The notes beneath the pieces were generated by a model. The model saw nothing but the letters and a program-made list of their open reading frames with translations. It ran no database searches and was not told the DNA's origin. A DNA stretch of 64,000 bases. It comes from CAZUDI01 sp964618975 (GTDB lineage: Bacteria; Desulfobacterota; Desulfomonilia; UBA1062). Shown here one piece after another: positions 36,036 to 45,479 of this stretch. Made by a program: the position numbers and the translations under genes. Location: NCBI GenBank assembly GCA_964618975.1, contig CAZUDI010000015.1, positions 1 through 64,000 on the forward strand. Direction: 5' to 3'. Every line of letters starts with the position of its first letter. Position 1 is the first letter of the stretch.

Positions 36036-38129
36036 ATGCGCGATCTGACGATGCGGGACATCATGACACGCAGCTTCGCCGCGGTCTGTCCCGAGGACGA
36101 TTTGCAGAAGGTCGCCTCTCTGCTGAGAAAGACCAAGGTGGATGCCCTCCCCGTGGTTTCTCGTCTGGGCGAACTCATCGGCATCATGACCAAGGCCAAC
36201 CTCTATGATGCCGTGGCTTCCGGGCTGCCCCCTTCGGTCCGCGTGGCGGACCTCTATACGCGGGAGGTCATGACGCTGCCCGAAGACCTCACCTACGAAG
36301 AGTTGGCCGAGATCGTGCGCACCAGTCATGCGGGCAATGCGGTGATCATGAACGCCCTGGGCGGCCCCGCCGGATTATTCACCAAGACCGACTGGATCAT
36401 GGCCATGTTTCGCCACGAGGCCGCCCTGAACAGCCAACTCACGGCGATTCTGGATACCATGCACAACGGTCTCATCGCCGTGGACACCAACGGCCATATC
36501 ACCATGACCAACAAGGCCGCCGAGGGCATCCTCGGCGGCGACTGCCTCGGTCGGCCCCTGGCGGAGTTCCTGCCGGGACTGGCTATCGATGACGTGCTGC
36601 GGGATGCCCGCAAGAAGATCGGACTGAGGCATGTGGTCCGCGACGAGGTCACCCTTTTGTGCAACATTACCCCCTTTGTGCGGGATGAGGGCGCGGGGGG
36701 GGCCATCATCGTGATCCAGGACATCACCGATCTGCACCGGATCGTTACCCAGCTCGAGACCGTCAGCGAGATCAACGAGACACTGCAGTCCGTCATGGAT
36801 CTGGCCTATGACGGCATCATCGTCGTGGACAACAGTGGCCGGATTTCCATGGTGAACCGTGCCGCGGCCAGGTTCTTCCGCCGACGGGAGGAGGAGATGG
36901 TGGGCCGCCCGGTGGAGGAGGTGGTCGAGAACACGCGTCTGGAAGAGGTCCTCAGGAGCGGGGTGCAGGAGATCAACCAACTCCAGTTCATCCACGGTGT
37001 GCCCTTCGTGGTCTCGCGACTGCCCATTATCCGTGGGGGGAAGGTGGTCGGCGCGGTGGGCAAGATCCTCTTTCGGAACCTGGATGAGCTCCAGGACATC
37101 GCCGTCAGATTCGCACGCGGCGAGTACGAGATCGCCCAGGAGAAGGATGGAGCCATCGAGGAGGTCCCCTCGGGATTCAATCAGATCGTCACGGCGGACC
37201 CCTTTTTTCGGCATATGCTCGAAGAGGCCGAGATCGCCGCCCGCGGCAACTCGAACATCCTCATCACCGGAGAGAGCGGAACCGGCAAGGAACTCGTCGC
37301 CCAGGCCATCCACCACAGGAGTCTCCAGCGGCAGGGTCCGCTCGTCAGGGTCAACTGTGCGGCGATCCCCGACAGCCTTATGGAGGCCGAGTTCTTCGGC
37401 TATGCCCCGGGGGCTTTCACCGGTGCCCGCCGGTCCGGACGGCCGGGAAAACTTCTCAGCGCCAATGGCGGAACGCTGTTTCTGGACGAGATCGGTGACC
37501 TGCCGCTGAACCTGCAGGGCAAGCTTCTCAGGGTGCTGCAGGACCGCCGCTATGAGCCGATCGGCTCCGACAAAAGCGTCCAGGTGAATGTTCGTTTTAT
37601 CGCCGCCACCAACCGGGATCTGCATGAGCTGACCCACAGCGGACGCTTCCGCGAGGATCTCTACTACCGCCTTAACGTGGTCAATCTGAATGTCCCGCCC
37701 CTGAGGGCGCGCAAGGACGATATCATCCTGCTGGCCCAGTTCTTTCTCGAAAAATACAACCACGTCTTCCACACCGAGGTCAGGCACATCTCCCCCGTGG
37801 TCCAGCGCCTGTTCCTGCACCATCCCTGGCCCGGCAACGTGCGTGAGCTGGAGAACGTGATCGAGCGGGCCATCAATTTCGCCCGCGACTCTGTGCTTCA
37901 TCCCGGCGACCTGCCGGCCTACCTGAGGGAGACCCCCTTGGATGTGTGTGCCCCGGTGGCGCAGGACAGGCCCGCACTCACCCTGAGGCCGGCACGGGAG
38001 GGCTGCGAGCGGGAGATGATCCTCGATGCCCTCAGCCGGGCGGGGGGTAATAAGGCCCGGGCCGCCCGATTGCTGGGGATCAGCCGTTCGTGGCTCTATG
38101 AGAAGATGGCGCGTAACGGACTGACATGA
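36036..38129 (+). CDS. Sigma-54-dependent activator with CBS and PAS sensor domains
   Basis: 697 residues in the order CBS-CBS (about 1-125), PAS (about 135-225), PAS (about 255-370), AAA+ (about 388-610) and Fis-type helix-turn-helix (about 665-697, [20 protein letters not shown]). The AAA+ domain has GESGTGKE (Walker A), GAFTGA (sigma-54 contact) and [12 protein letters not shown] (Walker B), so it should be a working enhancer-binding protein. CBS domains often bind adenine nucleotides, so it may sense energy charge or acyl-CoA status. The start at 36036 follows GGGGAGGGG; longer readings lack a ribosome binding site. The next genes, prpE-satP, have a consensus sigma-54 promoter, so this is their likely activator. 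Confidence 0.9.
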   Translation: MRDLTMRDIMTRSFAAVCPEDDLQKVASLLRKTKVDALPVVSRLGELIGIMTKANLYDAVASGLPPSVRVADLYTREVMTLPEDLTYEELAEIVRTSHAGNAVIMNALGGPAGLFTKTDWIMAMFRHEAALNSQLTAILDTMHNGLIAVDTNGHITMTNKAAEGILGGDCLGRPLAEFLPGLAIDDVLRDARKKIGLRHVVRDEVTLLCNITPFVRDEGAGGAIIVIQDITDLHRIVTQLETVSEINETLQSVMDLAYDGIIVVDNSGRISMVNRAAARFFRRREEEMVGRPVEEVVENTRLEEVLRSGVQEINQLQFIHGVPFVVSRLPIIRGGKVVGAVGKILFRNLDELQDIAVRFARGEYEIAQEKDGAIEEVPSGFNQIVTADPFFRHMLEEAEIAARGNSNILITGESGTGKELVAQAIHHRSLQRQGPLVRVNCAAIPDSLMEAEFFGYAPGAFTGARRSGRPGKLLSANGGTLFLDEIGDLPLNLQGKLLRVLQDRRYEPIGSDKSVQVNVRFIAATNRDLHELTHSGRFREDLYYRLNVVNLNVPPLRARKDDIILLAQFFLEKYNHVFHTEVRHISPVVQRLFLHHPWPGNVRELENVIERAINFARDSVLHPGDLPAYLRETPLDVCAPVAQDRPALTLRPAREGCEREMILDALSRAGGNKARAARLLGISRSWLYEKMARNGLT

Positions 38130-38329
38130 AGGCGCTGTCCTCCCCGGACGCCCGAGTGGCCGCCCGTACACGCCGGGGTTGGGTGTGTCCGAGGCCTTGC
38201 AGGCGCGCTAGGTAGGATTCCCCGGCGACCTGCCGTGCAAAGGCGCTCAGGCGGTGACCCCCCGACGCACTGATCTAAGATCGGTGTCTGCTTCGACATG
38301 GGGTGCGTGAGGTCTGTGTTCGCCCGGAC

Positions 38330-38376
38330 CGGACAAAGGTGTCCGCGATGACGGACATATTCCATGATGCCGGACA
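38330..38376. promoter_or_regulatory. Candidate upstream activating sites for the sigma-54 activator
   Basis: A cluster of one hexamer in both directions: CGGACA (38330-38335), TGTCCG (38340-38345), CGGACA (38352-38357) and CGGACA (38371-38376). The first two form an inverted repeat with spacer AAGG; the second and third one with spacer CGATGA. They lie about 250-300 bp before the sigma-54 promoter. Confidence 0.45.
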
Positions 38377-38495
38377 CCTGCCTCCCTGGGATGCCCCTGG
38401 TTGCCGGTCCGGGCCGCTGTGCGGGCGCAGGATTCCTGAGTCTCTACGATACATGCTCGTAATGATCATTATATCTGTATTAATAGATTGTTGCA

Positions 38496-38508
38496 TAATG
38501 GATTGATT
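38496..38508 (-). promoter_or_regulatory. Consensus IHF-binding site
   Basis: TAATGGATTGATT is a full match to YAANNNNTTGATW, the complement of the IHF consensus. It lies in an A/T-rich patch between the candidate activator sites and the -24/-12 promoter, where IHF bending is expected in sigma-54 systems. Confidence 0.55.
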
Positions 38509-38627
38509 GCTGACGATGGCCGCTTTCTCAGGGAGGCCTCAAAGGGCCCTGGCGGCTGGGGAGCCGCTTCCCCGGCGGCCGGCCGGCCGGCCTCGTCCCC
38601 CACCGTCTGAGCGAGCGCCCCGGTCTC

Positions 38628-38643
38628 TGGCATGGGGGTTGCT
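38628..38643 (+). promoter_or_regulatory. Sigma-54 (-24/-12) promoter of prpE-satP
   Basis: TGGCATGGGGGTTGCT matches the consensus TGGCAYRNNNNTTGCW at every fixed position, with the GG and GC pairs 12 bp apart. Transcription should start near 38654, about 57 bp before prpE. Confidence 0.85.
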
Positions 38644-38710
38644 TTGACTTCTTTTAATCGATGGGCGCCCGCAGGCGGGCGCCCATGAATGCAGATAAGG
38701 AGGGTAATCA

Positions 38711-40609
38711 ATGTACAAGTCGTATGAGGAGGCCTACCGGCGCTCGATCGAGGACCCCGAGGGATTCTGGGCCGTGGCGGCCTCGGAGATCAACTGGTAC
38801 CGCAAGTGGGACAAGGTCCTGGACGATTCCCGCGTCCCCTTCTACCGCTGGTTTGCCGGTGGCAGCCTGAACACGTGCTACAACGCCGTCGACCGCCATG
38901 TGGAACAGGGGCGCGGCTCCCAGGCCGCGATCATCTATGACAGTCCGGTGACGAACACGGTGCGCCAGATCACCTACGCCGAGCTCCAGCGTGAGGTGGC
39001 GCTCTTCGCCGGGCTGCTCGTCTCTCTGGGGGTGACCAAGGGCGATCGCGTGATCGTTTATATGCCCATGATCCCCGAGACCGTTGTCGCCATGCTTGCC
39101 TGTGCCCGCATCGGTGCCGTACACTCCGTGGTGTTCGGCGGTTTTGCGCCTAACGAGCTCGCCGTGCGTATCGAGGATGCCAAACCCAAGGTGATCCTGT
39201 CCGCCTCGTGCGGGATCGAACCCAAGGGGGCCATCGCCTACAAGCCGCTGCTGGACAAGGCCGTTGACCTGTCCAGTCACAAACCCGAAAGGTGCGTCAT
39301 CTTCCAGAGGCCGGAGGTGTCAGCCGCACTGATCCCCGGGCGGGACCTCGATTGGGGCGTGGCGCTCGCGGATGTCCAGCCGGCAGACTGCGCCGAGGTC
39401 CTGGCGACCGATCCGCTTTACATCCTCTATACCTCGGGGACCACGGGCATCCCCAAGGGGGTGGTGCGCGACAACGGCGGGCATGCCGTGGCGCTCAACT
39501 GGAGCATGAAATACATCTACGGCGTAAAGCCCGGTGACGTGTACTGGGCCGCCTCGGACGTGGGCTGGGTCGTGGGCCATTCCTACATCGTGTATGCCCC
39601 GCTCATCCACGGATGCACCACGATCGTTTATGAGGGCAAGCCCGTGGGCACGCCCGATCCCGGGGCCTTCTGGCGGGTGATCAACCAGCATGGCGTCAAG
39701 GTGCTCTTCACGGCCCCTACCGCCTTCCGCGCCATCAAGAAGGAGGATCCGGACGGCAAGCATGTCAAGCGCTACGACCTGACCAGCCTGAAGTACCTCT
39801 TCCTGGCGGGCGAGCGTCTCGATCCCGATACCTACCACTGGGCCTGCGATCTCCTGGGCCTGCCGGTGGTCGACCACTGGTGGCAGACCGAGACCGGCTG
39901 GCCCATTGCGGCCAACTGCATGGGGATCGAGGAACTTCCCATCAAGGCCGGATCTCCCACCAAGCCGGTCCCCGGCTACGACGTACGCATCATCGACGAT
40001 GGAGGCCGGGAGGTCGCTGACGGACAGGAGGGGATCATCGGCATCAAGCTGCCGCTTCCGCCCTGCTGCCTGCCCACGCTCTGGCAGAAGGACGAGGCCT
40101 TTATCGCGAGCTATCTGACGGATTACGAGGGGTACTATGCCACCGGCGACGGCGGATACAAGGATGCCGACGGCTACCTCTATATCATGGGCCGGGTGGA
40201 CGATATCATCAACGTGGCCGGTCACCGGCTCTCCACCGGCGGCATGGAGGAGGTCGTCGCCCGGCACCCGGATGTGGCGGAGTGCGCCGTGATCGGGGTG
40301 GATGATAGACTCAAGGGTCAGGTCCCGGTGGGTTTCGTGGTCCTCAAGGCCGGTACGGGCAAGGGCGGTGACGAAGTGGCCCGGGAGGTGGTGCAGATGG
40401 TTCGCTCCGAGATTGGCGCACTGGCCTGTCTGAAGGACATCAGTGTGGTGCCCCGGCTGCCCAAGACCAGAAGCGGCAAGATCCTGAGGGGCACCATGCG
40501 CAAGATCGCCGACGGCCAGGAATACAAGGTCCCTTCCACCATCGAGGATCCGGCCGTACTGCACGAGATCAAGGACGCCTTGCACGGCATCGGCTATCCC
40601 AGGCCGTAA
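38711..40609 (+). CDS. prpE: Propionyl-CoA synthetase (acyl-CoA synthetase, AMP-forming)
   Basis: A 632-residue ANL-family ligase that activates a short-chain acid with ATP and CoA. It has the P-loop YTSGTTGIPKG, the HWWQTETGWPI segment, TGDGGYKDADGY, GRVDDIINVAGHR and the C-terminal catalytic lysine in KTRSGKILRG, also the usual acetylation site. The N-terminus (SYEEAYRRSIEDPEGFW) and the GIPKGVVRDNGGHAVAL segment are those of PrpE/ACSS3-type enzymes rather than Acs. Acetate may also be used. The sigma-54 promoter lies 57 bp upstream of the start region and the acetate-type transporter follows. Confidence 0.88.
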   Translation: MYKSYEEAYRRSIEDPEGFWAVAASEINWYRKWDKVLDDSRVPFYRWFAGGSLNTCYNAVDRHVEQGRGSQAAIIYDSPVTNTVRQITYAELQREVALFAGLLVSLGVTKGDRVIVYMPMIPETVVAMLACARIGAVHSVVFGGFAPNELAVRIEDAKPKVILSASCGIEPKGAIAYKPLLDKAVDLSSHKPERCVIFQRPEVSAALIPGRDLDWGVALADVQPADCAEVLATDPLYILYTSGTTGIPKGVVRDNGGHAVALNWSMKYIYGVKPGDVYWAASDVGWVVGHSYIVYAPLIHGCTTIVYEGKPVGTPDPGAFWRVINQHGVKVLFTAPTAFRAIKKEDPDGKHVKRYDLTSLKYLFLAGERLDPDTYHWACDLLGLPVVDHWWQTETGWPIAANCMGIEELPIKAGSPTKPVPGYDVRIIDDGGREVADGQEGIIGIKLPLPPCCLPTLWQKDEAFIASYLTDYEGYYATGDGGYKDADGYLYIMGRVDDIINVAGHRLSTGGMEEVVARHPDVAECAVIGVDDRLKGQVPVGFVVLKAGTGKGGDEVAREVVQMVRSEIGALACLKDISVVPRLPKTRSGKILRGTMRKIADGQEYKVPSTIEDPAVLHEIKDALHGIGYPRP

Positions 40610-40675
40610 TACATCCGGGGGGGCGGGTTGGGGCCCCCCCGTACCCTTCTCAAATGAAGAATGGAGGAAAAGAGC

Positions 40676-41239
40676 ATGAGTGAGCAGAAATTCGGCAATC
40701 CGGCGGTGGTGGGCCTGGCAGGTTTCGGACTCACCACCTTGATTCTGCAGTTTCATAACGTGGGGTGGTGCGGTATCGGTCCGGTGCTGGCCATGGGGCT
40801 GATCTTCGGCGGTCTGGCTCAGATGATCGCCGGTTTTCAGGAACACAAGATGGGCAACAACTTCGGCTACAGCGCCTTTGTCAGCTATGGCGCCTTCTGG
40901 ATCGGGCTGGGAATCATCTGGCTGCTGAACGCCTGCGACATCTACAAGGCGAGCACCACGGACGTCGGCTGGTACCTGGTGGCCTGGACGCTCTATACGG
41001 CGATTATGTGGGGGGCGTCCATGCGGGTGCATGGGGCCATGGCCTCGACCTTCACCCTGTTGCTGCTCGGGTTCATCCTGCTGGATTTCGGGCATTTCGG
41101 CTTCCCGATCATGAATAAGGTGGCCGGATATGAACTCATGCTCTGCGCCTTGAACGCCTGGTACATGATGGCGCATGCCATCTACGCCGATGTCTTCGGC
41201 CGCGACGTGCTGCCGGTGGGAAGGCCCTGGATCGGGTAG
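40676..41239 (+). CDS. satP: SatP/YaaH-type acetate (short-chain acid) uptake transporter
   Basis: A 187-residue GPR1/FUN34/YaaH protein with six transmembrane helices. The family motif is present in modified form as NPAVVGLAGFGLTT (NPAPLGL in E. coli). It follows prpE by 66 bp and would supply the acid to it. GGAGG lies 9 nt before the start at 40676. It is followed by a terminator. Confidence 0.92.
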   Translation: MSEQKFGNPAVVGLAGFGLTTLILQFHNVGWCGIGPVLAMGLIFGGLAQMIAGFQEHKMGNNFGYSAFVSYGAFWIGLGIIWLLNACDIYKASTTDVGWYLVAWTLYTAIMWGASMRVHGAMASTFTLLLLGFILLDFGHFGFPIMNKVAGYELMLCALNAWYMMAHAIYADVFGRDVLPVGRPWIG

Positions 41240-41285
41240 CAACGCCCGGGACGCGTTGCGCCGGCACCTGAGCCAGATGAGCATA

Positions 41286-41330
41286 CCCCTGTGGCCCCCC
41301 TGCCTGATGTGCGGGGTGGGGCCACAGGGG
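41286..41330 (+). terminator. Rho-independent terminator after satP
   Basis: Perfect 13-bp arms (CCCCTGTGGCCCC and GGGGCCACAGGGG) are followed by ATTGTTTTAT. Confidence 0.75.
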
Positions 41331-41358
41331 ATTGTTTTATGGGGAAAGTAAAGGGGTT

Positions 41359-41383
41359 GTGCCCCCCGCCGATCGGGGGGCAC
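41359..41383. terminator. Second hairpin, probable terminator of the leftward subtilase gene
   Basis: GTGCCCCCCG and CGGGGGGCAC (10-bp arms) lie 13 bp past the subtilase stop; on the minus strand CCCCTTTACTTT follows. Confidence 0.5.
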
Positions 41384-41395
41384 AGGGGTATAGGG

Positions 41396-42748
41396 TTATT
41401 CCTGACGCTGGCGCATCGGGAATAGTGCTACCATGAGACCGATGAGGAACAGTACGCCCGTCGCGGACGGGGTTGAGGCCGTGTCGATGTAGCAGGTTCC
41501 GCCGTCGCTGCCGCCGCCCGAGGCGGCTGCCAGGGTGTTGGCGTCGGCGTTCTGTGAGGAGGGGGCATTCCACTCGCGTTTGTCGGGAATGGAGTGGAGG
41601 CTCTCATTGGCCAGGGCATTGGACGCATTCACGCATCCGCCGCTCTCGAGGAGCACTTCGGTATAGCCCTCGTCCATGACCGAGGTCATCACGAGGCGTT
41701 CGCGCACCTCCTGATATCCCAACTCCGGGAACTGGGCGATCACCATGGCGGCGATGGCCGAGACGAAGGGGGCGGCATACGAGGTTCCCGAGGCATAGGA
41801 ATACGGCCCGCCATCGTTGTCCGTGGTTTTGAGCCCCTGCCCGGGGGCGGCCAGGTCGACGCTGTAGTATCCGTAGTTGGACCAGCTGGCCAAGTCTCCG
41901 TACTGGTTCATTGCCGCCACCGCGATCACGTTTTCCGTGGTGTAGTTGGATGGGTAGTGAGCCACCTCGTCGTTGTTCTCGCCGGAATTGCCCGCGGAGC
42001 AGATAAAGAGCACACCGTTGGCGCGGGCGTAGTCGATGGCATCCTCCAGGGCGCTGGAATAGGAGTCGAAGCCCCAGCTGGCATTGATGATGTCGGCCCC
42101 CTGATCGACGGCATAGTAGATGGCGCTGATGGCATCCGAGATATAGCCCCGACCATCGCTCTGCAGGAACTTGAGCGGCATGATCCGCACATTGACGTTC
42201 CAGGCCACCCCGGCATAGCAGAAGGCGTTGTTGGCCTTGGCGCCGATGATGCCGGCGACCCGAGTACCATGGCCATAATCGTCATCCGGGTTGTTGTCGC
42301 TATTGGCGAAGTCATAACCGTCCAGAAGGATGTCCTCCAGTTCGGGATGATCCAGGTCCACGCCCGAATCGATCACGGCCACCACGACCTCGCTGCCCGG
42401 GCCACGATCCTCGATGAAGTCCCAGGCCTGGGGCAGGCCCACGTCGGTCCACTGGGTCGCGGTATAGCCCCAGTCGCCGGGGACGCTCTCGGCCTCGACC
42501 AGGTAGTTGGGTTCGGCATACTCCACATCCGGACGCTGTTGGAGGTCCGCGAGTGCCTGGCGGGTGTCGTCGACGGCGATCACCGCGGCGCGCTGCTCGG
42601 TTTCACCGATGACCCGCGCGCTGACCAGGGACTGACTCCTGAATTTGACGATGAGCTCGCCGGGTTTGTACTCCGCGGCCATGAGCGGAAGGCCCATGAC
42701 GAACAGAAACATAACCGTCATTGCTGCTGAGAAACGTAACACTTTCAT
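41396..42748 (-). CDS. Secreted subtilisin-like serine protease (S8) with C-terminal sorting/anchor region
   Basis: A 450-residue protein with a signal peptide (about 1-25), an I9-like propeptide (about 26-85; KPGELIVKF to VEYAEPNYLVEAE) and an S8 domain. The triad is Asp127 (VIDSGVDLDHPEL), His160 (YGHGTRVAGI) and Ser323 (GTSYAAP), with the oxyanion Asn in NASWG. The C-terminus is a linker, then GGGSDGGTCYIDTA, a hydrophobic helix and the basic end RQRQE. This looks like a sorting signal or membrane anchor. The start at 42748 has GGGGG upstream; the frame is open to 42853 without better signals. Confidence 0.9.
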   Translation of the reverse strand: MKVLRFSAAMTVMFLFVMGLPLMAAEYKPGELIVKFRSQSLVSARVIGETEQRAAVIAVDDTRQALADLQQRPDVEYAEPNYLVEAESVPGDWGYTATQWTDVGLPQAWDFIEDRGPGSEVVVAVIDSGVDLDHPELEDILLDGYDFANSDNNPDDDYGHGTRVAGIIGAKANNAFCYAGVAWNVNVRIMPLKFLQSDGRGYISDAISAIYYAVDQGADIINASWGFDSYSSALEDAIDYARANGVLFICSAGNSGENNDEVAHYPSNYTTENVIAVAAMNQYGDLASWSNYGYYSVDLAAPGQGLKTTDNDGGPYSYASGTSYAAPFVSAIAAMVIAQFPELGYQEVRERLVMTSVMDEGYTEVLLESGGCVNASNALANESLHSIPDKREWNAPSSQNADANTLAAASGGGSDGGTCYIDTASTPSATGVLFLIGLMVALFPMRQRQE

Positions 42749-42863
42749 CCTATACCCCCTGAAGCTTTTTAACGACTGTTGGGGCATGACAAGGCAAGAG
42801 CGGTGCCAAAAAGTTGGCGAGGATGGCCATGCAAAAAATAGCCGTATAATCAATTATATATGA

Positions 42864-42991
42864 ATGGTCAGAGAGAGGGTGACCATGTATTGACAGTTAC
42901 ATGGGGTACGAGGCTGTAACCCGGATTACAGGCCTTGCGTAATCCGGGTTACAATCGAGGCCAGAGCGTTCCCCGGAGGGAGACGCTCTGG
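42864..42991. repeat. Array of three different inverted repeats
   Basis: In sequence: ATGGTCA/TGACCAT (42864-42886, 9-nt spacer); a 15-bp pair TGTAACCCGGATTAC with its complement (42915-42953, 9-nt loop); and CCAGAGCGT/ACGCTCTGG (42961-42991). TTGACA at 42890-42895 lies between the first two. The 410-bp gap 42749-43158 holds no gene I can support. The hairpins could be part of a short RNA, terminators for rsmA, or operator sites. Confidence 0.45.
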
Positions 42992-43047
42992 CTCAGCTGC
43001 GGCCGGGGAGGCTTCCCGGTCTGATGTGCGCCGGCAGGATTTAATCG

Positions 43048-43115
43048 CCTGAGGGTCGAGTTCCCCCCTGCGTGCAGCGGCATGGCGGGTCCAGGGTTTA
43101 TCCTGGGGGATTGAA
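43048..43115 (+). repeat. Dispersed hairpin repeat, copy D
   Basis: GAGGGTCGAGTTCCCCCCTG, then GTGCAGCGG and GGGTTTATCCTGGGG. The first half is well kept; the 3' end (TTCATACCC part) is lost. It lies just after the rsmA stop. Confidence 0.55.
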
Positions 43116-43158
43116 GGGCACACGCTTGCGGCAGGTGCCCTTACAGAAAGGCGGCATC

Positions 43159-43950
43159 TCAGCCTCGCAATTCACGATAGGCACGGCTCAAGGCCAGGAA
43201 TTGGGCGACATCGAGTTCCTGCGGGCGGCACCTCAGGTCCACACCCCCCCTGAGGGCGAGCTCCTCCAGGTGTTCCGCGTCCATGCCGGGCAGGCTTCCC
43301 AGGGTGTTACGCAGCATCTTGCGCCTCTGGCCGAAGGTGTGGTGGATCACGGAAATGAAGAGCCTGCGTTCGGTGGGGGGTACGGGGTGATCATGCGGCA
43401 TCAGATGGATGATCATGGAGTCCACCTTGGGCCGTGGCCGGAAGTGCTCGGGCCCGATCACAAAGCCCGGCCGGGCGATGAAACTACCGGCGAGGATGAC
43501 GCTGAGGCCCGAGTAGGCCCGCTCTCGCGGATGGGCGCAGATGCGTTCCCCGACCTCCCTTTGCACCATGACGACGATCGAGGAAAAATGTGCGGCATGC
43601 TCCGCCAGGGCGAGCAGAATCGGGGTGGCGATGTTATAGGGGAGGTTGGCCACGATCTTCGAGCCCGGAGGTGTCAGTTCGGCAGGGTTGAGCTTCAGGA
43701 TGTCGCCGGTGATTACGGTGACGTCTGCATGAAGCGCGAAGGCGCGAGCCAGATCGGCGGCCAGCCGCTCGTCCTTTTCCACCGCCACGACCCGGGCGCC
43801 GCGCCGGGCCAGCACCTTTGTGAGGGCGCCCCTGCCGGGCCCAATCTCGAGTACCCGCTCGTCGCTGGTCACCGCGGCCAGGGCGACGATGCGCTCCACT
43901 ACATGCGTATCGCTCAGGAAATTTTGGCCCAGGGATCTTTTTGCATGCAT
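43159..43950 (-). CDS. rsmA: 16S rRNA dimethyladenosine transferase
   Basis: A 263-residue methyltransferase (KsgA) that dimethylates A1518 and A1519 of 16S rRNA. It begins HAKRSLGQNFL, has the SAM-binding VLEIGPGRGALT and the catalytic NLPYNIATPIL. C-terminal small domain with HTFGQRRKMLRNTL. A strong AAGGAGGGG lies upstream. It is divergent from the Fe-alcohol dehydrogenase gene. Confidence 0.95.
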   Translation of the reverse strand: MHAKRSLGQNFLSDTHVVERIVALAAVTSDERVLEIGPGRGALTKVLARRGARVVAVEKDERLAADLARAFALHADVTVITGDILKLNPAELTPPGSKIVANLPYNIATPILLALAEHAAHFSSIVVMVQREVGERICAHPRERAYSGLSVILAGSFIARPGFVIGPEHFRPRPKVDSMIIHLMPHDHPVPPTERRLFISVIHHTFGQRRKMLRNTLGSLPGMDAEHLEELALRGGVDLRCRPQELDVAQFLALSRAYRELRG

Positions 43951-44196
43951 GTCGCCTGCCCCCTCCTTGACTCTGCCGCCCCTTGTTCAGGCATCTCCCC
44001 CTTGCGTGGTCCATCAAGAGAGGATTGCACGAATCTGCCAGAGGGTGCGAGCCGCTGTCAATGCCAGAACGACGCTCGAGACGTTTCAGGCAGGATGCAA
44101 ACCGTAACACGCGGCTTTACTCATGGGGCAAAGGCGGTTATGCTCGGCTGTAGAACGGGCTGCCGCCAAGGAGGCTCGTTGGGAAGGAGGGGCGGC

Positions 44197-45351
44197 GTGA
44201 ACTTCGCATTCTCCACCGTCGGGCGCATCGTCTTCGGCGCCGGGGAGCTGCGGTGCATACCCGCGGAGGTGCGTTCCCGCGGAAAGCGCGTGCTGGTGCT
44301 CACAGGGGCCAACATCGAACGCACGGTCGGGCTGAGGGAGGCCCTCAAGGGGTGCGGGGTCGCGGTCACGCTCTTCCAGGTCGCCCATGAGCCCACCACC
44401 TCCCTGGTGCTGGAGGGGGTGGAACTGGCACGGCAGGCACACTGCGACTGCCTCCTGGCGGTGGGCGGCGGCAGTGTCCTGGATGCCGGCAAGGCCATTG
44501 CGGCGCTTGTAACCAATGCCGGCGAGCTCATGGACTATCTCGAGGTCATCGGCCGGGCGCGGCCACTTACCTGCGCCCCGATGCCGCTGATCGCCGTGCC
44601 AACGACCGCGGGCACGGGCGCCGAGGTGACGCGCAACGCCGTGCTCTTCTCCCCCGAGCACGGGCTCAAGGTGAGTCTCCGATCGGACCTGCTGCTTCCC
44701 TGGCTGGCGGTGGTGGACCCCGAAATGGGGCGATCTTTGCCCCCCGGGGTGACGATGGCCACGGGCCTGGATGCCCTGACGCAACTTCTGGAGGCCTTTG
44801 TCTCGCGTCGGGCGAACCCCCTGACGGACGGCCTCTGCCGTGAGGGGTTGGCGCGGGTGGGAGATTGCCTGCCGCGGGCCTGTGAGCGCGGTGACGACCT
44901 GCAGGCACGGGAGGGCATGGCCCTGGCGAGCCTTTTGAGCGGCATGGCCCTGGCCAATGCCGGGCTGGGCGCGGTGCACGGGCTGGCGGCGCCGCTGGGC
45001 GGAATCACCGCGGCCCCGCACGGGATGCTCTGCGCCTGCATGTTGCCGTACGTCATGGAGGCCAATGTGCTGGCCCTTAGGCGGTCGGACCCCAACCACC
45101 CGGTGCTGGACCGCTACGGGGAGGCGGCGCGGCTCATCACCGGCCATGCAGATGCCACCTGCGACAATGCGGCGGCCTGGGTCAGGCGCCTGAGTTCGCA
45201 GTACGGCACGCCTTCCCTGGCGGGGTTGGGCCTGCAGCCGCTCCAGATACCGGACCTGGTGCTGAAGGCCCAGGGCGCGAGCAGCATGCGAGGCAACCCC
45301 ATCGAGCTGAGCGACAGGGAACTGGAGGGTATTCTGAAGTCGGCCCTCTAA
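44197..45351 (+). CDS. Iron-containing (group III) alcohol dehydrogenase
   Basis: A 384-residue NAD(P)-dependent dehydrogenase. It has GGGSVLDAGKA (nucleotide binding), the PTTAGTGAEVTRNAV segment, and metal ligands in the stretch GLDALTQLLEAF, VHGLAAPLGG and APHGMLCA. The substrate is not clear; relatives act on 1,3-propanediol, lactaldehyde, butanol or 4-hydroxybutyrate. I chose the GTG at 44197, with GGAGGGGC upstream; the frame is open far upstream across rsmA, but that part is antisense to a real gene. Near, but not in, the aldolase cluster. Confidence 0.87.
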   Translation: MNFAFSTVGRIVFGAGELRCIPAEVRSRGKRVLVLTGANIERTVGLREALKGCGVAVTLFQVAHEPTTSLVLEGVELARQAHCDCLLAVGGGSVLDAGKAIAALVTNAGELMDYLEVIGRARPLTCAPMPLIAVPTTAGTGAEVTRNAVLFSPEHGLKVSLRSDLLLPWLAVVDPEMGRSLPPGVTMATGLDALTQLLEAFVSRRANPLTDGLCREGLARVGDCLPRACERGDDLQAREGMALASLLSGMALANAGLGAVHGLAAPLGGITAAPHGMLCACMLPYVMEANVLALRRSDPNHPVLDRYGEAARLITGHADATCDNAAAWVRRLSSQYGTPSLAGLGLQPLQIPDLVLKAQGASSMRGNPIELSDRELEGILKSAL

Positions 45352-45479
45352 AGGGTGGGAGAGGCGTTCCCTGTTGACACTGCCGGACGATACCGCTAGA
45401 GGGTCTGGGAGGCGGGGAGTGTTTGGGCCGGGCCCCGCGGCAGGGATAAGGCGGCGCATCCTGAAGGGAAGGTGGAGAT

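Noticed and set aside
39320..41383. 687-codon open frame on the minus strand under prpE-satP
   Set aside because: Antisense shadow of two well-identified genes; it also spans a terminator hairpin.
43072..44196. Long upstream extension of the iron alcohol dehydrogenase reading frame
   Set aside because: It runs antisense through rsmA and across a repeat; the dehydrogenase begins normally at the GTG at 44197 with a good ribosome binding site.
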